From positions 992,001-1,056,000 of the forward strand of contig CAWGVZ010000004.1 in the NCBI GenBank assembly GCA_963826035.1: a stretch of 64,000 bases of DNA, in the 5' to 3' direction. Shown piece by piece: positions 52,412 to 61,200 of this stretch (within the stretch, counting starts at the first letter, position 1; every line of letters starts with the position of its first letter). Made by a program: the position numbers and the translations under genes. Under the pieces are notes generated by a model. The model saw nothing but the letters and a program-made list of their open reading frames with translations. It ran no database searches and was not told the origin of the DNA. The DNA is from Actinophytocola sp963826035. GTDB lineage: Bacteria; Actinomycetota; Actinomycetes; Mycobacteriales; Pseudonocardiaceae.

Positions 52412-53432
52412 CCCGGGCGTCGCAGCGCAGTACGGACAGCTCGGTGCCTGGCAAGGCCGTGTCGTCCAGCAGGGTGAAACCGCCCTCGGCGAGCAGCGCC
52501 CGCCAGTCCGTCCTGGTCCGCTCCCGCCCACCGACCGCCACCAGCATCAGCAGGTCGTTGCGCATCGCCGGGTGGTAGCCGGAATCCGGCAGCACCCGCT
52601 CGAGCACCAGCAGCCTGCCGGTGTCACCGACCGCCGCGCGGCAGCTGCGTAGCGCGCGAACCGCGTCCTCGTCCGGGAAGTCGTGCAACACGCTGCCCAG
52701 CACGTGCAGGTCGCCCTTCGGGGGCGGAGCGGTGAACAGGTCGCCGGCGACGAACTCGACCCGGCCGGCGACCGCGGGGTCGTCCCGCAGCGGGGACTCG
52801 GCCAGCACGGTGTCGAAGTCGTAGAGCACGCCGCGCAGATCGGGGCGGGCGGCGAGCAGTTGGGCGAGCAGACCGCCGGTGCCGCCGCCGACGTCGACCA
52901 CGGTCGCGCCTGCCGGCCACACGTCCAGGTCGATCATCGGACCGTAGACGGTCCTGGCGCGGTCGTGCATGTGGTGGTGGAAGGCGCGCCGCTCCTCGGG
53001 TGCGCGGTCAAGCCGCTCGAACAGCCCCGCGCCGAAAACCTCTTCGTAGCAAGGCTTTCCGGTGCGGACGCTGTGCAGCACGCCGCTCCACACGGTGAAC
53101 AGGTCGTTGTCGGCGAACTCCCGGTGCAGGCTGACCGAGTGGTCGGAGCGCAGCAGCTCCCCCGACGGGCGCAGCGACCAGCGGCCGGTGTCGTCCGCGG
53201 CGACCAGGTCGATTCCCGCTGCGACGCGCAGCACCCTGGTCAGCGCACCAGGATCGGCACCCACCTCGGCAGCGAGCGTGTCGGCGACCTTCGGCCCGTC
53301 GGCCAGCCGGTCGGCCACCCCCAGCACACTGAACAGGTAGACCACCCTGGCCGGGGCGGGGTCGGCCAGTGCGCGCAGCGCCGACACCCGCTCCGCCTGC
53401 TCGGTGGCCGGCCGCAGGTCCGGCTCGGTCAT
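52407..53432 (-). CDS. SAM-dependent methyltransferase (O-methyltransferase family 2)
   Basis: The N-terminal helical dimerisation region has SVLGVADRLADGP. The SAM motif VVDVGGGTGGLLAQLL, post-I VLYDFDTVL and the HDFPDEDAVRAL segment follow. 341 aa. The family includes antibiotic O-methyltransferases and also C-methyltransferases acting on 2-oxo acids to make beta-methyl amino acids; either would suit a peptide cluster. The ATG overlaps the upstream DUF6875-like stop by 4 nt; it is the last gene of the operon. Confidence 0.87.
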   Translation of the reverse strand: MTEPDLRPATEQAERVSALRALADPAPARVVYLFSVLGVADRLADGPKVADTLAAEVGADPGALTRVLRVAAGIDLVAADDTGRWSLRPSGELLRSDHSVSLHREFADNDLFTVWSGVLHSVRTGKPCYEEVFGAGLFERLDRAPEERRAFHHHMHDRARTVYGPMIDLDVWPAGATVVDVGGGTGGLLAQLLAARPDLRGVLYDFDTVLAESPLRDDPAVAGRVEFVAGDLFTAPPPKGDLHVLGSVLHDFPDEDAVRALRSCRAAVGDTGRLLVLERVLPDSGYHPAMRNDLLMLVAVGGRERTRTDWRALLAEGGFTLLDDTALPGTELSVLRCDARD

Positions 53433-54109
53433 TCCGCGTTCCTCTCCGCCGCCTGCGCGGCCAGATCTGCGTGGGCCTGCTCCTGCGCGGCGGCCAGCTT
53501 GCGGGCCCAGGTGCCGGTGAGCCTGCCGGCGAAGTGGTCGCGATACCGGTCGAGGTAGACCAGCCGCTCGGCCGGTCCGTTGCTCGGCAGGCTGAGGAAG
53601 TTCACGTCGGTGAGCACCATGTGCCGCAGCACGAACATCGGCACCGGGCTGGCCTGCGACCGGAAGTCCGGGTTGTGCACGCCGGGAGCCTCGTGGTCGG
53701 GCCAGAACTCGCCGACCATCAGGCCGAGGTCGACGAACTCCGCCTTGAGCCGCTTGTGCACCTGGTCCACGATCTCGGTCAGCGTCTCGTCCGACGCACC
53801 GAACGGCACGATCACCGCCGTGTGGTAGATCATCTCGGCGCCGGTGTCGGCCGACCGGTCCAGCAACGCGGCCCGGCGGTCCCGGATGTACTCCAGCGTC
53901 GGCTCAAGCCCGACCGAGCAGTCGAACTCGCTGAGGTCGACCAGCTCGCGGGCCACCGCCTTGGACATGTACGGACACACGTCGCCGTCGCGGCCGAGCG
54001 CGGGGTTCGGCTTGATCACGAACTCGGTGATCCACCCCCACGCGTGGTGCAGCCGCTCGTCGGCCACTCCGGTGACCGGGATGGCCGACGTCTGGGTACC
54101 GGTGCTCAT
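53429..54109 (-). CDS. DUF6875-like protein, paralogue B (226 aa)
   Basis: Shares with its neighbour the sequence FVIKPNPALGRDGDVCPYMSKA near the N-terminus, and WPDHEAPGVHNPDFR, PVPMFVLRHMVLTD and FLSLPS further on. The invariant Cys (VCPY) and His residues (GVHN, RHMVLTD) could bind a metal or haem, but no known fold is recognised. The function is unknown. The ATG overlaps the upstream stop by 4 nt. Family assignment from memory is tentative. Confidence 0.7.
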   Translation of the reverse strand: MSTGTQTSAIPVTGVADERLHHAWGWITEFVIKPNPALGRDGDVCPYMSKAVARELVDLSEFDCSVGLEPTLEYIRDRRAALLDRSADTGAEMIYHTAVIVPFGASDETLTEIVDQVHKRLKAEFVDLGLMVGEFWPDHEAPGVHNPDFRSQASPVPMFVLRHMVLTDVNFLSLPSNGPAERLVYLDRYRDHFAGRLTGTWARKLAAAQEQAHADLAAQAAERNAE

Positions 54110-54795
54110 ACGTGGCTCCGCCCCGCCGCGACCGCGGCCAGTGCCGTCTCTTCCGCCGCGTGCAGCTTGGCCTTCCAGCGCTCCGAGAGCTGACCATCGA
54201 ACACCCGGCGGTAGTGGCCGAGGAACTCGATCTGCTGCACGGCCATGACGCTGGGCAGGGTGAGGAACCACAGGTCGGTGAGCACCATGTGCCGCACCGC
54301 GAGCATCGGCAGCGGACTGGCCAGCGGCCGGAAGTCCTCGTTGTGCAGGCCCTGGCCGACGTGGTCCGGCCAGAACTCGCCCAGCATCAGGCCATGCTCG
54401 ACGAACTCCGGCTTGAGCACCTCGTGCACCCGGGCGATCTGGTCGGCGAGCTCGGGGTCGGGCAGTCCACGCGGGACGATGACGGTGGTCAAGTAGTGGG
54501 GGTCGCCGTCGAACGCGACGGCACGGGCGAGCAGGGTCACCCGCACCTCCCGGACCAGCTCCAACAGGCGTTCGTCGCCCTCGCGGCCGTCGAACGAGCG
54601 GAATTCCGCATACGCCCGGCCCATCGCGCGCTCCATGTACGGGCACACGTCACCGACTCGCCCCAGATCCGAGTTCGGCCGGGCGATGAAACGGTTTATC
54701 CACTCGACGACGATCGCGAGACGGTCCGCGATCTCCGAATTCGTGGCGTCGCCCTCGGCCGGGCGGCGCTCGATCTCAAGACCTCCGACGGTCAT
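54106..54795 (-). CDS. DUF6875-like protein, paralogue A (229 aa)
   Basis: Paralogue of the next gene: FIARPNSDLGRVGDVCPYMERA, FWPDHVGQGLHNEDFRPLAS, PMLAVRHMVLTDLWFLTLPS. All conserved Cys and His positions are kept in both copies, so both may be active, perhaps as a heterodimer. ATG 54795 follows GGAGAAGG. It is the first gene after a 196-bp AT-rich gap behind mbtH and may have its own promoter there. Confidence 0.7.
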   Translation of the reverse strand: MTVGGLEIERRPAEGDATNSEIADRLAIVVEWINRFIARPNSDLGRVGDVCPYMERAMGRAYAEFRSFDGREGDERLLELVREVRVTLLARAVAFDGDPHYLTTVIVPRGLPDPELADQIARVHEVLKPEFVEHGLMLGEFWPDHVGQGLHNEDFRPLASPLPMLAVRHMVLTDLWFLTLPSVMAVQQIEFLGHYRRVFDGQLSERWKAKLHAAEETALAAVAAGRSHV

Positions 54796-54991
54796 TTACC
54801 TTCTCCAAATCAGGCAACCAGAAGAGTATGAAAGCCCACAGTTCAACAAAGACAACGGCACGACTCCACACAAAAGAGCGCGCACGACGCCACCGCCACG
54901 AAGCGGTCCGTCAGTAATATTCAGCTCGATATCATCGAGCACTTATTCGCATGATAACGCGGCAATACCCCGAGTCTCGTCCAGGCCGGGC
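54796..54991. other. AT-rich gap between mbtH and the DUF6875-like pair, with a hairpin
   Basis: Markedly AT-richer than the window. It contains GCTCGAT-ATC-ATCGAGC (54924-54940), a 7-bp stem that may end the NRPS-mbtH transcript. The remainder probably holds the promoter of the DUF6875-like operon. No frame of note. Confidence 0.45.
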
Positions 54992-55201
54992 TCAGCCCTC
55001 CATCTGTCGGACCAGACTCAGCGGACGGAGGTCGGTCCAGTTCTCCTCGATGTGGTCGAGGCACTCCTTGCGGGACCTGCCTTCCAACACGACCTGCCAC
55101 CCCTCTGGCACGTCGACGAAATGCGGCCACAGCGAGTGCTGCCCCTCGTCGTTGACGAGGACGTGATAGGTGCCGTTCTCGTCCTCAAACGGGTTCGTCA
55201 C
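54992..55201 (-). CDS. MbtH-like protein
   Basis: Small chaperone and activator of adenylation domains. Complete signature: NPFEDENGTYHVLVNDEGQ, SLWPHFVDVPEGW, and CLDHIEENWTDLRPLSL. 69 aa. GTG 55201 overlaps the NRPS stop by 4 nt (GTGA), so it is translated with the NRPS it serves. Confidence 0.96.
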   Translation of the reverse strand: MTNPFEDENGTYHVLVNDEGQHSLWPHFVDVPEGWQVVLEGRSRKECLDHIEENWTDLRPLSLVRQMEG

Positions 55202-58200
55202 TGGTCTTTCCCCTTCAGCTTTGACTCGACGATCCGGCCGATATCCCCAATGCCTGCCGGACGCATCATTCGATCGTGCCTCGAGTCGACATCGTAACTT
55301 TCCACGTTTCCGTCCACGTATCGTTCCCAGTAATCGGGAGTTGCCGCCCACGGCGGTCGTTCCTGTGTAGCGACGATGACAGTCAGTTCCCCACGGAATA
55401 CTCTCGGGGTGTAATCGGCCGTGAGCTGAACGTTGTTGACCGTGATGCCGAGGATCGTCGCGCGACGGTCGGCGTCGAAATACCGCAGCTCGCTGTCGCC
55501 GCGCGCGAAGAACTCGACGATATCGGCGCGAAGCTCCGCCTCGGACAGTTCCGCCGCGCGTTCGGTGGACTCACCGAACTGATTGGCGTAGCCGGCGTGC
55601 AGGTTCCGCAGAATATCGGCGGCCGGGATGGGCCCGCGCTTGTCCTCGTCCTCCGGATAGGCGTCGAGCAGAATCAGGGTGCGCACCTCGAAGCCGCGCT
55701 CCTGGAGCCGGGTGGCGAGCGACTGCGCGAGGTTGCCGCCGGTGGACCAGCCGAGCAGGTGGTACGGCCCGTTTGGCTGTACCTCGAGGATCCGCTGGAT
55801 GTAGGCGTCGGTCTGCTGCACGAGGCTGTCGGCCAGCGCCGCCTCGCCGTCGAGGCCGGGTGCCTGCAGCCCGTACACCCGGCGGTCCGGGTCGAGGCCG
55901 CGCAACAGGGTGCCGTAGCACCAGGCGAGCCCGCTGACCGGATGCACACAGAACAGCGGGGTGCCGGACCCGTTCTCGCGCAACGGAAGCAGCACGTCGA
56001 ACGCGCCCGGCCCCTTCTCGCCGTCCGCCGGGGCCACCAGCAAGCCGGCCACCGTGGGCCGCTCGAACAGGTCGGCCAGGCCGAAGTCGAGCCCGAGCAC
56101 CTCGCGGATGCGGCTGGTGAGTTTCGTGGCGAGCAGTGAGTGTCCGCCGAGGTCGAAGAAGCTGTCGTCGATGGACACCTCGGGCACGCCGAGCACCTCG
56201 GCGAACAACCCGCAGACGATCTCCTCGCCCTGCGTACGCGGCGGGCGGCCACGGCTGTGTACCCCGTAGTCGGGCTCGGGCAGCGCCTCCCGGTCGACCT
56301 TTCCGTTGACCGACAACGGAATCGCGGCCACCTCCACCACGGCCGAGGGCACCATGTAACCGGGCAGCCGCGCGGCCACCCACTCGCGCACCCGGCGCAC
56401 GTCGACGCTGCCGATGCCGTCGCCGACGACGTAACCGACGATCCGCTTGTCACCAGGGGTGTCCTCGCGGACCACGGCGATGCCGCGTGCCACGCCGGGG
56501 CAGGACTCGATGACCGAAGCGACCTCGCCCAACTCCACCCGGAACCCACGAATCTTGACCTGGTCGTCGACCCGACCGACGAACTCCAGCCCGTGCACAC
56601 CCCACCGGACCACGTCGCCCGTGCGGTACATCCGCGCACCACCACCGGCGAACGGATCCGCCACGAACCGGGACGCGGACAGGCCAGGCCGACCGGCGTA
56701 CCCACGAGCCACCCCGGCGCCGCCGATGAACAACTCACCGGCCACCCCCGGCGCGACGAGTCGCAGCCCGGCGTCCAGCACGTAGAGGCATACTCCGGCG
56801 ATCGGGTCACCGATACACGCGGCCGGCACCTCCGGCCCGGCCACGCTGAAGCTCGCCTCGACCGTGGCCTCCGACGGGCCGTAGCAGTTGACCAGCAACC
56901 GGTCCCGCGACCAGAAGTCGACCACGTCGGCCGCGGGTGTCTCACCGCCGACGCTCATCATCCGCAGCTCCGGCAGCTCCGCGCGGGGCACGCCGGCCAG
57001 GATCGACGACGACGGGATCATGGCGTGGGTGATCCGGTGGTCGCGCAGGGCGGCCAGCAGGTCCTCCCCGGTCAGCGCGGAGCCGGCCAGCACCATGCAC
57101 CCGCCCGACAGCAGGGCCATGCACAGCTCGGCCACCGACACGTCGAACGACAGCGACACCAACGACAGCACCCGCGAACCCGGTCCGAGCCGGAAGTCCT
57201 TGTGCTGGTGGGCGACCATGCCGGCCAGCCCGGCATGGGACACCACCACGCCCTTCGGCGTACCGGTCGACCCGGACGTGTAGACCATGTAGGCGGCCGA
57301 GTGCGGCGACGGCACCGTCGCGCCGAGCGAGCCGTCGGGCAGCGAGCCGAGCTCGCCGAGCACCAACGGGTCGTCCAGCGGGATGACGGGCACGTCCACG
57401 GCAGGCGTATCGGTGTCGGAGTCGGTGAGCACCAGCGCGGGTGCGGCGTCGCCGAGCATGAACCGGATCCGGTCGGCCGGCTGCTGGGTGTCCACCGCCA
57501 GGTGCGCGGCACCCGCCTTGTGAATGGCCAGGATCGCGAGTACGGCGAGCACGCCGCGCGGCAGCGCCAGCGCCACCACCCGTTCCGGGCCGGCGCCGCG
57601 CTGGACCAGGTACCGGGCGAGCTGGTTGGCGCGGCGGTCCAGCGCGGCGTAGGTGAGCACGGTGTCGCCGTCGTCCACCGCCGGGGCGTCCGGGGTGCGG
57701 CCGGCCTGCCGCTCGAACAACACCCCGAACGGCTCCGGGGTGGGCGCCGGCGCGCCGGTACCCCTGGCCAGCAACGCGGTCGGCTCGTCGGGCAGCAGCG
57801 CGTCCAGCTCGCTGACCGGCCGGTCCGGGTCGGCGACGGCCGCGCGCAGCACGTGCGCGAACCGCCTGCCCAGGGCCAGTGCGGTGTCCCGGTCGAACAG
57901 GTCGGTGGCGAACTCGATGATGCCGTCGATGCCGACCGGCTCGCCGCCGGAGCGCCGCTCCACCAGGCTCACCGCGAGGTCGGTCTTGGCAACGCCCGGA
58001 TGGAACTCGACGTCCTCGGCGCGCAGCCCGCCGAAGCCGGGCAGTCCGCCGTCGGCGGCGTGCTGGTAGGCCAGCATCACCTGGAACAGCGGGTGATGGC
58101 CCAGCGAGCGCACCGGGTGCAGGCTCTCCACCAGCCGCTCGAAGCTCACCGACTGGTTCTCGAACGCGGCCAGGTCGGTGCGCCGGACCCGCTCCACCAG

Positions 58201-61200
58201 GTCGGTGAAGGTCGGGTCGCCGCCGACGTCGGTGCGCAGCACCAGGGTGTTGGTGAAGAACCCGACCAGTTGGTCCAGGTTCTCCTCCTCCCGGCCGGCG
58301 ACCACGGTGCCCACCGGCACGTCGGTGCCGGCGCCGAGCCGGCAGAGCAGCACCGCGAGCGCGGCCTGGGCGACCATGAACGCCGACGCGCGGGAGCGGG
58401 TGGCGAGTTCCAGCACAGCGTGGTGCAGGTCGGCGTCCAGGCTGACGGCCACCACGTCGCCTCGGTGCGAGGCCCGCGCCGGGCGGGGCCGGTCGACCGG
58501 CAGCTCCAGCAGCTCGGGCGCACCGACGAGGGTGGTCTCCCAGTGCCGCAGCTGCCGGGAGATCAGGCTGTTCTCGTCGTCCTCGGAGCCGAGCCGGGCC
58601 AGCTCGGCCACGGCGTGGTCGGCGTACTGCAGCGGCAGCGGCCGCCACCGGGGCCGCTCCCCCGCCGTGCGCGCCCGGTACGCCTCGGCGAGGTCGCCGA
58701 GCAGCGGGCCGGTGGACGAGCCGTCGCTCGCGATGTGGTGCAGCACCACCATCAGCACGTGCTCGTCCGGCCCGACCCGGTACACCCAGAGCCGCCACGG
58801 GTCCTCGGTCTCCAGCCGGAAGCAGTACCGGGCCGTCGCGCTGAGCCGGTCGGTCAGCTCGGCCGCGGTGCTGCCGGTCGCGTCCACCAGCTCCACCACC
58901 GGCTCGGCGACGGCCCGCACGTCCTGGCGTGGCTCGCCGCGGTCCTCGGGGAACCAGGTGCGCAGGATCTCGTGCCGGCCGGCCAAATCCGCCGCGGCGG
59001 CGCGCAGTGCCGGCACATCCAGCTGGCCGTGCAGCCGCATGGCGAGCGGGATGTTGTACGCCGGGCTGTCCGGGTCGAGCCGGTGCAGGAACCACAGCCG
59101 CCGCTGCGCCATGGCCAGCGGCACCCGGTCCGGCCTCGGCGAGGCCATCGGACCATCCACAACGGACTCGACGACGGCCGCGGCCGGCTCGTCGGGAGTG
59201 TCCGCCGGGCACAGTCGCTCGGCCAGGTCGGCCACGGTCGGTGACTCGAACAGGATCCGGAGGGACACCTCGGTGTCGAGTTCGGCACGCAACCGGGCCA
59301 CCACCCGGGTGGCGAGCAGCGAGTGCCCGCCGAGCTCGAAGAAGTTCGACAGCGCGTCCACGTCGGGCACCCCGAGCACGTCGGCGAACACGGCGGCGAC
59401 CAGCCGCTCGGTGGCGGTGCGCGGCGCCCGGCCCGCGGCACTCGCCACCGCGGGCGCGTCCGGCAGGTTGCGCCGGTCCAGCTTGTGGTTCGCGGTGCGC
59501 GGGATCTCCTCCAGCGGCACGAACACCGAGGGCACCATGTACTCCGGCAGCCGGGCCACCGCGTGCGCGCGCAGCTGCTCGACCGTCGGGTGCGTTGCGG
59601 CGGCGGCCACGTAGGCGAACAGCCGCTTGTCCCCCGGGACGTCTTCGCGGACGATCACCGCGACCTCGCGGACCCCGGGGAACTGGCCGAGTACGGACTC
59701 GATCTCGCCGAGCTCGATCCGGAAGCCGCGGATCTTGACCTGGTCGTCGGCGCGGGAGACGAACTCGAGGTTGCCGTCCGCGCGCCAGCGGGCCAGGTCG
59801 CCGCTGCGGTACATCCGCGCCCCGGCGGGACCGTACGGGTTGGCCACGAACCGGTTGCCGGTCAGCCCGGCCCGGTTGTGGTAGCCGCGGGTGACCAGGT
59901 CGCCCGCGATGTACAGCTCGCCGGTCACCCCGATCGGGGATGGCCGAAGCGCCGCGTCCAGCACGTACATCTGGGTGTTCCAGATCGGCCTGCCGATGGT
60001 GATGACGCCGGGGTCGACCGCCTGTCCGGGGTCGATCCGAAAGGTGCTGCACCCGACGGTGGTCTCGGTGGGGCCGTACTCGTTGAGCACCACGGTGTCC
60101 GGGTTGGCCCGCCGCCACTGGTCGAGCACCTCGCCCATCAGCGACTCGCCACCCAGCACGAGCTGCCGGGACGGCGAGTAGTCGGCGGGCAGCACGGTGA
60201 GCAGCGGCAGGTGGCTGGGGGTGGCCTTCACGAACGCGGGGGTGCCCGACGGTACCGGCGAGTCCGCCGAGTCGTCCAGCTCCACCAGCTCCACCTCGCC
60301 GCCCGCGGTCAGCGGACCGAGGAACGCGGTGGCCGTGAGGTCGAACGAGATCGGCGAGTGCACGAGGGCGCGGCCGTCGAGCGAGTCGTACGCCTCCCGG
60401 CACCAGGCCAGGTAGGTATTGAGCGTGTCGTGCTGGACCACCACGCCCTTGGGGCGGCCGGTGGAGCCCGACGTGTAGATGACGAACGCGGCGTTGCGGT
60501 GCGCGGGGCCCACCGGCGGCGTCGCCCGCGCCCGGACGGGGACCGCGTCGAAGGTGACCACCCGGACCCCGCCACCCACCCGGACCAGCCGGGCCAGCTG
60601 GTCGGGGTCGGTGAGCACCAGCGCCGGCCGGACGTCGTCGAGCATGAACGCCACCCGCTCGTCCGGGTGGCCCGTGTCCAGTGGCAGGTAGCCCGCGCCT
60701 GCCTTGAGCACGCCGAGCACGGCGACCGCCAGGTCGACCGACTTGGGCAGGGCGAGCCCGACGAACCGCTCAGGGCCGACGCCGCAGTCGATCAGGTAGC
60801 TGGCCAGCACGGTGGCCCGCTCGTCCAGTTCGCGGTAGGTGAGGGTGGTCCCGGCGGCGATGACCGCGGTGGCGTCCGGGGTGCGGGCGGTGTGCTCGGC
60901 GATCAGCTCGACAACGGTGCGCGGCGCGACCGGGTGCGCGGTGTCGTTCCACTGGCGCAGCACCGCGTGCCGCTCCCGTTCGCCGAGCACGTCCAGCCGG
61001 CCGACCCGCACCGACGGGTCCGCTGTGGCGGCATGCAGCACGCGCCGCAGCCGCTGCGCCAACTCGGTGACGGTGTCCTCGTCGAACAGGTCGGTGGCGT
61101 ACTCGACGGCGCCGACGAAACCCGTCGGCTCCCGGTCCGCGCCGTGGGTCTCCTGCACGGTGAACGACAGGTCCATCCGGGCGCTGGTGCTCTCCATCCG

